Assembly: GCA_018398815.1 (NCBI GenBank)
Contig: CM031596.1
Coordinates: 73,457,626 to 73,521,625 of the forward strand
Source of the DNA: Conus ventricosus
Taxonomy: Eukaryota; Mollusca; Gastropoda; Neogastropoda; Conidae
Direction: 5' to 3'
DNA length: 64,000 bases
Part shown: piece by piece, positions 46,366 through 58,675 of the stretch
Layout of the letters: the number at the start of each line of letters is the position of its first letter
Position numbering within the stretch: the first letter of the stretch is position 1
Notes under the pieces: generated by a model
Told to the model about the DNA's origin: nothing
What the model saw: only the letters and a program-made list of their open reading frames with translations
Database searches by the model: none
Translations under genes and position numbers: made by a program

Positions 46366-48334
46366 ATGGATAATGTGGCTACACCTCCACCCAGCAGAAA
46401 CACTGTGGGGTTCATGGCCCCCACAGCGACGGAAACTCCAAGCATGGATCCCTATGCCTTCCCTGCCGATGACTCTGTTCCCAGTCCCAGATCAAGAACT
46501 TTTAGTGGCAAACCTTTGCAGCTCTCTGTTCATCCCAGAACCTTTCTGCCTTCTGGGAATCCATTACCTCATGCTGGCGGCCATTATCAGCGAGGAAGCG
46601 AGTTTCTTCAGGAGCAGTTCTCCACTCCGTTGCATTCTCCAGTCCATGGCAGTCAGCCTTCACAACCTGAACAGCACTTTCCACACCCGTCCTCCAGGCT
46701 GGAAAATGACCCTGTCTGTCAGCAGATGGATCAAATGAATGTAGTAAAGCAAGCATATTATCCGCCTCCATCTGTCCAACCTGGTGCTGTTGAGTCATCT
46801 CCAAATGGTGTGTTTACCACTGATGCGAATGTGACCCAAGAAAAAGTGAAAAAGAAAAAGAAGCAAAAAAAGAGCATTGGAGAGGAAAAGGAGAAGAATG
46901 CATTAGAGCATTCAAAAGCTGACTGTTTTTCTGCTTCTTTGATTGACAAACATCCTTCCGTTTCAGCAAATCATTGTCCAGGCATTCACAAAGTACATAC
47001 AGATACCACTACAGAAGCCAGAGGGGTTCATATAAACAGCAGTGCCTCTGTGTTTCCCAGTGGTGGGGACAGTAGTTATCTGCCCTCCACACAATGTCCT
47101 GGCAGCTATGTGGTCCCATCCTTTCCAACAACATGTAGTGCCGCAACTTTTACCAACTCACTTCAGATTGTCCCACAGAACAGACGCCTGTCTACTGATT
47201 CCATGGAGATGCCTACTTCACGTCCCGCTAGTAGAACTAGCACAGTCTCTTCTTCTTCTGGTAGTTCAGAGGGGAAATCAAAAGAGGCTGCTGAATCTGT
47301 TCCCATGTCCAAAATCTTGGAAATAATTGAAAGGGAAAGGATGCTAGGTTCGTCCACTCCATGCAAGAGAAGACGTACTGCCAAACCTCAACACATACAA
47401 GAAGCTGAGGAGGAAGCTAAACGATTTGCTGCTGCTAATGTTCAAGGAGTGCCAACCACAGATCAAGCCTCACAACCCAGGAACATTTCAGCTAGTTTTC
47501 CTGCAGAAAAAGTGGATGGCAGTTCCAGGACTAGTTCCCAGGTATCCAGTCCTAATGTATCAGCTTTGGCTATTTCCCCGCATTCAAACAGTTCATCTAA
47601 TGACCACTCAGATAAAATGCAGCCACAATTCCCTACTCCAGTGAATGATAGTAAACATGATGAGCATTTGGATTCAGAAAAAAACATCCCATATTCTGCT
47701 TCTGATGTCAGCTACCTTGATCAGAATCAGAAACATGGAACATTACCTCACATTGCTGACAACCTCGGTGCTGCTTTCTCGCATAGTACAGTTTCTACAC
47801 AAAGTGTGGATATTGGTTTGAATCCAGATGATCACGAGCCTTCATTTACTGTGCATAGTTCCAGCTCTATGACAAATACTGCTGGCAGTCAGCTTACAGA
47901 TACTGCTGGCAGCCAGCTTACAGCTTCTTCATCCACTGAACACCGGAATAAAGTTTTCATTGCACAAGAAAAAGAAAAAGACCAAAATGCTGATCTTCAT
48001 CAACCATCTCACATGCATAGACATCACATCTTTCAAAAACCGACAGACATGAACAGGACATATCTGAACAAAGTGCAAGAAAATGCTCAGAGTCGTAACC
48101 TTCATCATTCACTTGATCCATGTTTGATGGACAGTCCTCGAGAACACTGTGCTTCAACAGTTTTTCCAGCTCCAGATCATGGGCAGCAATCAGAAATCAT
48201 GTGTGATGGGACAACCATCAGCCAGCATAGTTCATCCAGCTTTCCTCCATCCACTTCAGTGGTAGACAATAGAAATATTGATGTGAGTTTACAGAACAGC
48301 GAGCAGAGTTTATTTTATCAGTCAGCATTATCAA

Positions 48335-48365
<31 letters not shown>

Positions 48366-50232
48366 GTCATCACCACCTTCACAAAGGCGAATTGGGCCAG
48401 ATGGGAACACAGTGTCCAATGTAGGACCTCTATCATCAACACCACGCACATTAGTAAGTGATCAAAATCAGGACTTGAAACCTTCACAGACTTCAAATTA
48501 TCACTGTAATGGTGCAACATCATATGTGTACAGAACTCAATCTAAGACTGCTGACATGATCTCAGGAAATGATTTTTTACTGTCTGAGCAACCATTTTCC
48601 AGCATGCCTGCATCAGCAGTTAAAAAACCAAAAAAGAAAAATTCACCCAGCAAACCAAACCTTTCTGCATATGTGGACGGTGCAGTGTCAAGTGACATGT
48701 CATCGCTCACTTCTGTAACAATGGTGTCACAGAAAACAGCAAAGAAACATTCATCGATGAAACCTGCATCGTCTCAACCTGCATCATTTCAGTCTTCTGC
48801 ACTTTCGGGCAATTCATTTTCTGGCAGTGTGGCTTCAGCAGGTACATTGCCTCCCTTTGGTGCTTTTGCTGGAATAAAAATGGATGCGACACATTCATCT
48901 ATAGATCATATTTCTGATGGCAGCCAATTACAGTGTTTGAGTTCTGCAAAGCGAAAAGCAGAAATCAAACCAACAATCCACCAAAATGCTCTAGAAAATC
49001 AGACAATGTTGACTGATGGAGGATATGCAGACAGTTTTTTCAGAGACAGCAAATCACAGGAGTGTATTGGAAACAGTATGAACATGAGATGTGCTAGCAG
49101 CGATTTGATAGAACCTTGCAATAAGCAGCAGAACATCAAACAAGAAGTGAATTTACACCCTGAATGTGATTTTCCAAACGCCACCATTGTAGACGACGTT
49201 GGGTCCATACCTGACAGGTGTGTGAATTTGAGCTCTGAGGATGGGAAAACTATCAGACCAGTATAGTGCAGCATTTTGAGTTTCAAGTAACCAACAGCGA
49301 AGTCATTCATCACAGAACAGTTGCAGACAACCCAGTAATTAACCCCAGACAGGGCAGCACAGTTCACAGTCTGAAAGATATTTCAGTCTCACAGGATAAA
49401 GCTAGGTTGGATTTTAAACCTGTGTTGGAAATCGGCAAAGATCCTTCACTGACTGCACCTGTGATACCTGGCAACAGTACCTCACAGGCAAGGACATTAC
49501 ATGACAACTGTTTGGTTCGTGAAAAGGCAGCATTTGGAAGCAGTACAACGTCAGACAAAGCAAATGGCAGCAGAGCAAAACCAGTTATTTGTGGGCTAAC
49601 AACATCCCAGACAGACACTATTAAAACACCAGTAACAGCATCCCAGGGTACTATCACTGAAGGTGAATTTGCTTCAGTTTGTGTGAATAATGGCAATACA
49701 TTAGGAAGTACTCAACATCTGTTAAGTAGGACACCTGTATGGGGCATGTCATTTGTAGATGCAGACAAAAGGCCTTTAAAGACTTCTTTTGAAAATGGAA
49801 AATGGGCACAGCAGGAGAAGCCTCCAAGTGGAAAATGCACACCCCAAGACAAGGCTCCATCAATGATTAATGGATGGAATGGAAAACCATCTGTAGAATC
49901 TCAGACTTGGAAAAGAGAGAAAATAGTGAACAGAAAATCATCAAAGATAGCTAAAGATGCAGGCACAATGATGGCAAATAGATTTGGAAGGACAACTGTA
50001 GAAAGTGTGGCAAAAAAAATGAAAGCAGATGTTGGAATGGTAACGAATGGGCCATTGCCAGACTTCAAGAGAGTTTTGCCAGGCATGGATTCTGGTAAGC
50101 ATGCTCCATCCACCCCAGACCCCAAGGTAGAGCCCAGTTTCCCTCCCATGTCACCTGAAGAGGAGCTGGATGATCGTTTGCGGAATAACAAGGTTGAAAC
50201 ACCACCACGCTGCAACTGTCTTGGGCCAAACT
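46366..50232 (+). CDS. TET: TET methylcytosine dioxygenase, coding exon 1 (N-terminal region; one frameshift)
   Basis: TET proteins oxidise 5-methylcytosine to 5-hydroxymethylcytosine in nuclear DNA. ATG 46366 sits in AAACATGG with an in-frame stop just upstream. The exon encodes about 1,290 residues. The sequence is Ser/Thr/Pro-rich and presumably disordered, with basic clusters KVKKKKKQKK and CKRRR (possible nuclear signals) and a poly-Ser run from TCA repeats (48334-48371). The first frame ends at a TAG at 49264. The second opens after 49236 and runs to the splice donor ACT|GTAAGT at 50233, so a -1 type shift lies in 49237-49263. The exon ends with PPRCNCLGPN, the start of the Cys-rich catalytic region. 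No CXXC zinc finger is present. Confidence 0.88.
48334..48371 (+). repeat. in-frame (TCA)n encoding poly-Ser
   Basis: Twelve or so TCA/TCG codons inside TET exon 1, giving a run of Ser residues. Typical slippage-prone coding repeat. Confidence 0.9.
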
Positions 50233-51429
50233 GTAAGTTATGAAATGTTAAACAAAAGGTGTTTTCAAATGCTTAATACATACTTAATGTTGAAAATACG
50301 ACCTAGAGTCTTTAATATGATACTGGTACAATGTTGGTACTAAATCCAATATTGACTGCAGAAGAATGCCCAGTGAAGGGACTGAAATTAGATTCTAAAG
50401 AAAATTTATATGATAAAGACTGAGAGTCCAGCCTTTTTTTGTTTTAAAAAATTAAATATGTAAGCTAATGGGGTGGTCACTTTATGCACTTTCAGTATGA
50501 GGCTGAGATGATTTATTTGTTAGACTATATAACTCCATACATGTGAAAGACAGAATCAGATAAACATACATTGAAGGTGTGAAGTATTGAAGATTTTCGT
50601 ACAATACAAGAGGGACGAGTAGATTTCATACTAATATGTCATTTTCAGAGCAGGAAGGGGGAGGGAGCAGACAGAGAGAATGAGAAGAAAAGTGGGTGGA
50701 AGGGAGGATGATAAGAAGGGAGCTGGATCACAACCAAGAGGGTGTGGGTGTGTTTGTGTGTGTAGGAGTGGTGTGTATGTGTGGGAGTGGGTGTGTGAGT
50801 GTGTGTATATATGTGAGTGTGTGTATGTGTGGGAGTGTGTGTGTGTGTGAAGAGGGAAGGGAGCGTGGAAGGGAAAAGAAAGGCTGCTAGAAGAGGTGTA
50901 GGGATGGAGGAGAAGGAAAGTGGAGAAAGTTGACAATCTGAGCATAGAACAACAAAGTGCCAAATGTAGTCAATTTCTGAACTAACAGGCACTGTAATAA
51001 TAAACTCTTTAACCACAGGTATACCACAGTGATCTTCCAGAATATGGCAACACAAGGATATGGCAACACAAGGAATAAGATAAAAATATGCATTGAGGGA
51101 ACGAAAGTGCATGTGAAAAGGAGAGGAGAGAGGTCAATCACATGTTGTGGCCAACCAAGGTCTGACCCCATGGTAGACTGCCCAATTCTAGCACCAATGA
51201 GTGAGGGGGGGGGGGGGGGGGGGGGGGGGGGGACGCGAAGAGAAATAGTCCAGTCAGATGCAGCTGATCTGCAAACAGCTGCAAAACTTCCTCTTTGAAT
51301 ATGGGGAAAAAAGGGGTGGGGAGGGAAGTGGTTGTGTGTCAGTGAGCAAGGAGAGTGGGGAGTTGGGTGAAAGAGAGAAGAGAGAGAGAGTAAAACAGAG
51401 AAAGGGGGAAGGGGGGGGGGGGGGGGGAG

Positions 51430-52718
51430 ATCTACCATGAGAAATTAACTAGAGGCTTCCAAGCCGAACTTGATCCAGGAGGATCAGTGGCTGTATGTCC
51501 CAAATATGCACACCTGGATCTCGCAAGACTCCCCAGATGTCTGCTTTGGGAGAGTCTGGAACCCAGCTCAGCCTTCTGGATAGATCTCTCTTCCATCTGG
51601 GGAGGGGGTCTGTCCATGAAGCCCATTTTGGGCTGCACCATCACCATAACCACAAGGCCACCCTTGGTGTCCCTATTGCCATATCCCAGGGAGGGGCAAT
51701 ACTGGGACCAAGTTGAGCTCTGGCACCGATCCAGTGTAGAACTGAGTGGTGAGGGGCTTCAGTGTACCTTACCCCCTTTCCCACTCACCCACAAGAATCC
51801 CTCTGATGCAGCTCTTCTTGTCTGCAGACCAAGGAGAGTCGGCAACAGAGGTATCTGACCCCACCTCAGACATTACATGCAGACCACAGCTTGGGATCAT
51901 TTCTGTACACTGTTGGTGAAATAGAATATGGTCCTCCAGAAGTCCAGCCACCTGGTCGACCAGTTATCAGCCCAGTATGCTATCCCAGGCCAATCACTCT
52001 TTGGCAGTGATATGGGCACTTCATAGCGCATAGGGTTGAATCCAACCAGGAAGCTGCCTCTCATGCTGCTATTGTGCTCAGCCACCTGTTGAGGCTGTCT
52101 GTGCCTCTTTGAAGACACCTCTATCCAAGTGAAGGAATGGTCCCCAAGGGCCCAGCCTTCGAGGTCTAAGGGCCCGCAGCCTTTTGCCCCTGACCCAGGT
52201 GGGCATGAACAAGACAGACTGGACCTTCCTCACCCTTTTCTGTTCATCAAAAAAATAGCTGCACAAGAAAGGACCATAGGTCCAGCTCCCATCTATTCGT
52301 TCCCCCCCCCCTTTAAGATCCAGCCTTCTCAGGTGGGCTGCCTAGGCCAGGTATGCCCACTTGTGGCAGCAGTTGGGCACAAAGCTTTGATTGCCTTAGT
52401 CCTTAAGAAGGGATACCTGCTGCCTTGGAGAGGGAAGGAGATGGTGGGATGGGAGGAGCGACCTCCCCCATTTGCTCCCCCCCCCCTCTCGGTCAATATC
52501 ATCACTGCCTGAGCGAGAAGCAGTTCTTCAAGAAGAGGCATAGGACCTCATCATCAGAGGAGTGAGCCCAAGAGGTGGGGCACCCCACTCCTGGGTTGTA
52601 CTCCCAGCTTATCCTGTTTTCCAAGTGCTCTGATGGCTTTGAGCTGTACTCCTCCCCGCTACCCTCAAGCACTTCTTGGGCACAGTCAACTATTAGATGG
52701 ATTCCCAGTCCAGACTCA
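51430..52718 (+). mobile_element. GC-richer decayed insert, possibly DIRS-like retrotransposon fragment
   Basis: Composition is clearly more GC-rich than the surroundings. Plus-strand pieces such as ALIALVLKKGYLLPW, then EAVLQEEA and RGVSPRG in other frames, recall the start of the reverse transcriptase of DIRS-type elements. No catalytic motif survives, and the assignment could be wrong. Confidence 0.25.
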
Positions 52719-52771
52719 CAGCCCTGATGTGGCCCTTTGCGGTCGGCTGGGCTATAAGCAACATTATCTTA
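52719..52771 (+). mobile_element. mini-retroposon copy 4, with target-site duplication
   Basis: Opposite orientation to the other copies: begins CAGCCCTGATGTGGCCC and ends ATAAGCAACATTATCTTA. Flanked by GTCCAGACTCA (52708-52718) and GTCCCAGACTCA (52772-52783), a near-perfect target-site duplication. Lies in TET intron 1. Confidence 0.75.
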
Positions 52772-53588
52772 GTCCCAGACTCATGACTCTTCTGACAAGG
52801 GCATTGAGCATCCTCCATTCAAGTTGCTATGGGTCAGTAGATCCCATTGTGTATGCCATTTGGGTTTCTCTATATAAGTGGCTATGGGTCAATGATTCTT
52901 CAGTGTGTACATTGTACAAGGATTTGATTTTAAAACCATGAGGCAGTTTTTCCCAGTAGGTATGGCATGCAAAAATTCAAAGTTTGTCAGGCGAATGATA
53001 ACATACCGTTTACACAAGTGATCACAGGTTTTAAGAAATACCCTATTTGAAAGTAAAGATATGGATTCTGTTACTTGTATATTGACCACTGCCAAAAAGA
53101 AAAGATTGTTTTGTTATTGAGAAAACAGATGCTGAAATGAAAGAACTATGCATGTTACAGTACCGGAAAACAATCAACCAGACAACTTGTCTTGTTTTTC
53201 AAAAAGAAACAGGAAATGAAATGTTCAATAGCTGTGTCACCTCATTATGGGAGAAAAAAGACTGTGATGGAAATGCAGACAGGAGATTGGTATCTAATAA
53301 CAAAGTGAGCATACATACATTTTACAGGTATGATCTTTTACTAGTGTTAGTGATTAAAAGGAAAAACAGTTGTGATATCAAGATTAGGAGATGAGATTTT
53401 GTGTGGTTTTGTGCTCCAGAATTTGGTCTATTGTGCAGTTTAATGTGATTGGCTTTTTGCTAAAATTTGGTTGCTTACAAATTTTAAAGCAGAATATTAT
53501 TTTAAAAGTCAGTGGAGATTTGTGTTCCTATGCATATGTATAGTGTTGTTCATTGTAGATTGTGCATAATGTATACTCTGTTTTGCAG

Positions 53589-53679
53589 ATGAATTCAATG
53601 AGAGTGTGGAAGGACCATACTACACGCAGCTAGGCAAAGCCAAAGACATGGTAAATCTGCGACAAATGATGGAAGAGAG
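53589..53679 (+). CDS. TET: TET coding exon 2 (Cys-rich region)
   Basis: 91 bp, phase 1 in and phase 2 out. Encodes EFNESVEGPYYTQLGKAKDM and a following segment with MMEER. EGPYYTxLG and MEER are hallmark TET motifs. Acceptor TTTTGCAG; donor AG|GTACAAAG. Reading past the donor hits a stop at 53709, confirming the splice. Confidence 0.92.
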
Positions 53680-56355
53680 GTACAAAGCTAAAACGCCTGG
53701 TTTTGCCTGAGCTATGATCTAAAGTACAACTTTCATCTTATAAAGTCAGACATATTACTCTTGCCAAGGGGAAATAAGGAGGGAGGGGCAGCACAGTTGT
53801 GAAGGAGGTGGGTGGGTTGGGGGAGGGAAAGGGACCGGGGGATATAAGGGTAGGCACGTTATGTCTGGGTCTCTGTGAATACTTGGTGTCTGTTGCTGTG
53901 TTTGTGGCATATAGCTTTCATCATATCATTTTTGTCATATCTTTTTTTTTTATTATGTTTAATTGCATATGTAAAAAAGCTCCTGTCCCATTTCAATAAA
54001 CTTTGTAAGAGCTGAGGGCTTTATCTGAATTAAGCACAGATGAGTTATACATGATGATGAATATGATGATAATGAGCTTCCGTCGGCAGATGTGAAGACC
54101 TGTTCATGGATGGTGATTGTTTAAGTTCTGTTTATTATTATGATTTTATTCATGTTCTTATTTTAATTAAATAATATATCATAATTGCATGCAGATGTAG
54201 AAAGCAAAATAGAACAAACAAAGAACATGAAACCAAACACACAAAACCAAAAGAAAATGCTACAGATGAAAAACTAAGGCAATATGGGGAGAAAGAGTGG
54301 GGACTATATAGGAGAATATTTAAGCCGTCCACCAAATTCTTGCTTCAGTCCTTTTCAGCAAGAATTTATTATCCATGTTCTTATAGCGATCAGTCAGCTG
54401 AATTTTTCATTTATTCAGGAAACACTTGATTGCTTGAATGACACCATTATACAAAAGACATTTTGTACTGTGAATTATTGGATATGTTTGTTTAAACACT
54501 GTTTAAGTTAGAAAAAAGTCTTTCTTATTTACAAGGTGTTTGATTTAAAAAAGGAAAAAACACACACAAAAGCATAGCATCTGTTGATTCTTGAACATAA
54601 ACAGTATGTCTTCCAATAATACATAAGTTGTAGTGAATACATTCAGCTAAGAATTTGTGAACTTTTTTTTGGAAGACATGTTGTACAGTTTCTTGTAGTG
54701 CCTCAGAACATCCATTATTATCATCAGTATTGTTGGTGTTATTATTGTTATTAATATTGTAATTATTATTTTTGTTTTTATTATGTTATTTGTTATTATC
54801 TTACCTATGGTGCTGTTAAATTCTGAAGATCATTTAAAGACTTGACATTTTTTTTAATGATGATAATAAATGCAAATTCCTTTAAACCAAAGTTATAAGT
54901 GCTTACTCAAGCTGATCTAAATCAGGCTTTGTAACAACTGTCAAAGCGACTTTGAAATTGATTCAAATGAAAAATTGTCATTGTAAGAGTGCAAGGTTCA
55001 CACATTTTCTTGATGCTTTGAAACACTAATCAATGTGAAAACTCGGTTGAACTATTTTTTTATTGTCTGCAGCATAACATTGGTTAAAGAAAAGAGTAAC
55101 GATGATAAATAATAGAAGGGCTGTCTGTTGTGTCAGCAGGAAGATATTGGTTTAATGCTGAGCTTCAGTCATACAGGAAATAGTTTGTAAATAGTTTGAA
55201 CTGTTATTCAATAGGAAGATCAGTTCCTTCATCTAAAAGTGAAGTGTTTCCAAAGTTTGAGGTTACTCATTCATTGCTGTTAAGATGTACTCTTTTGCTG
55301 CCATGAAATCTAAATCTTAACAAATGCTGAAATGTCCCCCACATTTTTGTTGCGTTTACACAAGGGGACTTTAGTAACAGGTTGGTATGAAAACTGCTAC
55401 CCATATCAGCCTGAAGTTTGGTCCACATGCTCATTTGTACCTGTTTTAGGTCAGAAGCCAACATTCTTAGCATAAAGAGTTTCCAAATCTGAGTAATTAG
55501 TTGATAAATTTTTAGACAGTCACAGGATTAAACACTTGCACATGGATATATGTCTGGCCGATTATGCTAGGGCCAGTTATTGGCCCAACCAGCTAATCAC
55601 ACATCCATGTGATAGGATCACACAGTTCCCCCTTACCCTCCCCTCCTCTCCTACCTCTTTCTCTGATCATGATATCCTGTACCATGCGCCTTTCAGGGCC
55701 ATTACACGGGGTTGAGACTGGGGTATGGGAAGGGGGGCAGGAGGGGTGAGGCAGTCTGAACAGAGGTTAGATGTTTGCCTGTGTGAAAAAGATCACCAGA
55801 CCGAGACTGCTTGGCATAACATCTCAGCAGGAGCGATTGAAAGGCAAAACTTGCTGCATATGAGCATTGATGCAAGGCCTGATTTCTTAACTGGTAGATC
55901 AGGAATTTTCTGCAATTTATAGATCAGATTTTTTCGACAAACTTTATTTTGTAAACTACATATGAATGAAAACAAAGAATGTCCTAGAACTGGTCACAGT
56001 ATCTTCTAAGAAAAATCCCGAGTTGCTTTAACAAAGCAGGAATTGTATGGAAAAGCTTGTCAGTTGTCAAGCACATAGACTCAACTCATGAAACATGGAA
56101 ACAGAGTGAATGATTTGAAACTCATACATCATTATCTGGCCAGATCGTAGGCTGGAAAGGGAGAGAGAGAGAGCATTTCAGTTTTTTTTGTGTCTCTGTC
56201 ATGCCCAGTGCCTAAATGGATTTGTAGACTAGTATTATGATGATAGCATTCAGAATGCTGTAGTAGCTTTGGCCTATTTGTTTAAGCAGTGGTCTGAGGG
56301 ACAAGTGCTATGTCTCACACACACCCTTCCTCTTTCCTCCTTCCCCCCCCCCACC

Positions 56356-56419
<64 letters not shown>

Positions 56420-56897
56420 GTGGGGCAATGTGGGAGGAAAGTTGGGGGAGGGCATAGGGACTAAATGGAGACTTTGCAGCCATCTCTTCTCTGTTTGGGG
56501 AACAAGGGAAGACGACTCCACTGCCTCAACGTTGCAGCACAAGCAGTGAATTTTTGTTATTGTTTGCTTTGCTGTAGTCTGTATGTATTAAGCATACATC
56601 AAGATGAACATTTAGATGACTGAGGAATCTGCCCGTCAGTGTCAAGGCTAGTAGTTAGAATCAGAGGGAATCCAGTTCACACTCGTCAGATTTTCTTATG
56701 CCAAAGTTTTGATATTTGACCTTTGGTTTTGTATACTCGGCTGTTTATCACCATGTATAGGGATGGAAGAGAGACAGAAAGAAGGTGGTGATGGGGAAGG
56801 GGTTGGAGGGAGAATGTGAATAGGGAGGAAAAGTGCAAAAGGTACATTTATATGTAGTAACTAATAATTCAAACTTCAGAATTGTTCCCTTTTCCAG
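53680..56897 (+). other. TET intron 2 (3.2 kb)
   Basis: AT-rich with an ATT/GTT microsatellite-like stretch (54715-54790) and a CT array (56359-56411). No gene seen. Confidence 0.85.
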
Positions 56898-56991
56898 GAC
56901 AGGGCTGAAGGGTAAAGCAATTCGACTTGAGAAGGTCCATTTTACAGGAAAGGAAGGACGTAGTCAGGAAGGGTGTCCTATTGCCAAATGG
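56898..56991 (+). CDS. TET: TET coding exon 3 (Cys-rich region)
   Basis: 94 bp. Completes the Arg codon and encodes [20 protein letters not shown] and then GCPIAKW. KGKAIRxExVxxTGKEG and GCPIAKW are the most conserved part of the TET Cys-rich domain. Acceptor TTTTCCAG; donor TGG|GTGAGA at 56992. Confidence 0.95.
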
Positions 56992-57359
56992 GTGAGAAAC
57001 GTGTTTCCTTTTTTTTATCATTTGTCAGATTGCCATACTCGGTGGCATCTTTTTTTTTTTTATTGCATGCCTGTCTTTAATAGTTTAAGCTATTTTTTTG
57101 TCCAGTTTCTCTCTTTCATGAATGTTAATAAATTCTTATGTTAAAAAAAAAGAAGAATTCAAGAAAAAAAAATGTTTACATCTATCATTCTCTTTGTCTG
57201 TCTGTCTATCTATATATCTGTCTTACTCCACTTGAATTCTTTTTTGCTTAGTAAATGCCACAATGTGATTTTTTTTTTTTCTGTTGACTGACATGAGTAT
57301 ATTTTCACTTATAATGTTATTTTGAAATCTAATTCCCTAACTAATTAAATTTTGGGCAG
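56992..57359 (+). other. TET intron 3 (368 bp)
   Basis: Short T-rich intron between GTGAGA and TTTGGGCAG. Contains a TGTC/TATC-rich patch near 57195-57225. Confidence 0.9.
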
Positions 57360-57568
57360 ATCATCCGTCGGTCAGGTCCAGAGGAAAAGTATTTGTGTGT
57401 TGCACGGAAACGCCCAGGTCACTTCTGCGACTCGGCATATATTGTGTTGGTGATTGTGGCATGGGAAGGGGTGGCCAGCTCTCAGGCAGACACCCTGTAT
57501 AGCTACCTCGTCTCTTCACTCACCAAATGTGGCTATGAAACAGATCGACGGTGTGGCACCAATGAGAG
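57360..57568 (+). CDS. TET: TET coding exon 4 (Cys-rich region)
   Basis: 209 bp, phase 0 in, phase 2 out. Encodes IIRRSGPEEKYLCVARKRPG, then HFCDSAYIVLVIVAWEGV and a C-terminal RRCGTNER. It matches the TET segment with the zinc-ligand His and Cys (GHxC), the hydrophobic strand before AWEG, and RRCG-N. Donor AG|GTGAGA at 57569. Confidence 0.95.
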
Positions 57569-57688
57569 GTGAGACTGAATACTGGCAATGATGGGATCTT
57601 GTACTTAGTGTGTATGAATACATGTATTTGTATGTGCAGGGGTGTAAGTCGCCTGGATTTGATCAGGAAATTTTGAAAGCTTTGTTTT

Positions 57689-58153
57689 AGGATCATCGAG
57701 ATTGCGTTTGTGCAGTCTCCAATTCCATGAGATTTTGTTGAGGTGTTTTCCAGTGTCTTGATATTTGTGGAGAATATTTTCTCTTTGATTCGTCTTGAGC
57801 ATACTTTACTTTAGGATGCATATTTAAATATACAATAGATGTTCTTGAAAAAAAAATCATTGGTGAATTTAACCATTAAGTTTGGTTGTAAACTTAAAAA
57901 GCATTCTCATGATACTGAATTAGGATCATCGAGATTGCGTTTGTGTAGTCTCCGATTCCATGAGATTTAGTTGAGGTGTTTTCCAGTGTCTAGATATTTG
58001 TGGAGAATATTTTCTCTTTGATTCATCTTGAAAATACTTTACTTTAGGATGCATATTTAAATATACAATAGATGTTCTTGGGAGAAAAAAAATTGGTGAA
58101 TTGAACCATCAAGTTTGGTTGTAAACTTTTAAAATAATCTTATGATACTGAAT
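57689..58153. repeat. 233-bp tandem duplication in TET intron 4
   Basis: Units start AGGATCATCGAGATTGCGTT at 57689 and 57922 and end CATGATACTGAAT / TATGATACTGAAT. Scattered substitutions show it is not an assembly echo. Confidence 0.9.
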
Positions 58154-58200
58154 TCTTCAGTTGAGAAGGTATAAAAGAGTCTTAAATTGGTCAAGCTATT

Positions 58201-58430
58201 CGGGGGCCAGAATAGCTTAGTGGTAGAACGCCGGACTCGTAATCTTGGTGTTCCTGGAGTTGTGTGTTCAAATCTCCGCTGGGCTGTTTCGATACAGGGG
58301 GATTTTTCCCTTGGAGTTAACATTAGTTCTCACTCCATTTCCCGTACAGTCCTTCAAATAAGACTATAAACCGAGGTTCTCTGTGTGAAGGTTCTCTGTG
58401 TGAACACACGCATAACATCTTGTACACACT
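58201..58430 (+). mobile_element. tRNA-derived SINE
   Basis: Head resembles a tRNA. A-box-like TAGCTTAGTGGTAGAACG (58213-58230) and anticodon-arm-like CCGGACTCGTAATC are followed by B-box-like GTGTTCAAATCTC (58264-58276). The body includes CCGTACAGTCCTTCAAATAAG and ACTATAAACCGAGG, which I recall from a widespread gastropod SINE. Not a tRNA gene: the T and acceptor stems do not pair. Confidence 0.65.
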
Positions 58431-58439
58431 TAAAATCCT

Positions 58440-58675
58440 ATCACCAACTTTCAGAAGTGAAGGCCAGTTTGGCTGTTGGTATGGATGACACATTACACAT
58501 AGCATGCACCTTCCCCGAACTTGGAGTACAGCTGCCTTAATGGCAGGATTAAAAGAACAGTCATAGACACAAAAACTCCACTCCCTTTGTTGGGTAGATG
58601 GGATTAAACCTTGCCTGTCTGTACAGGGCATGTCTGCAGAAGTATCAGCCGGCATACGCAGAAGAAGGTCAAGCA
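58440..58675 (+). mobile_element. second SINE-like repeat, AGAAGAAG end
   Basis: Contains GGAGTACAGCTGCCTTAATG and a tail CAGCCGGCATACGCAGAAGAAG, recalling another abundant gastropod repeat that ends in GAA units. Adjacent to, and independent of, the tRNA-derived SINE. Confidence 0.4.

Larger units (their letters stand above)
50233..53588 (+). other. TET intron 1 (3.36 kb)
   Basis: GTAAGT donor at 50233 and TTTTGCAG acceptor ending 53588. Contains GT-rich and GA-rich tracts, a poly-G run at 51208-51231, a second at about 51411-51428, a possible DIRS-like remnant (51430-52718) and a mini-retroposon. Confidence 0.85.

Noticed and set aside
49243..49250. Programmed -1 frameshift site GGGAAAAC in TET
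   Set aside because: The codon phase (GGG AAA ACT) does not match a canonical X XXY YYZ slip for the required shift, and TET genes are not known to use recoding. An assembly indel is simpler.
50631..51438. Pro/Ser/His-rich minus-strand frames in TET intron 1
   Set aside because: They lie over GT- and GA-rich tracts and poly-G runs inside an intron with good splice sites.
58201..58280. tRNA gene
   Set aside because: A- and B-box-like segments are present, but acceptor and T stems do not pair and the sequence continues into a SINE body.
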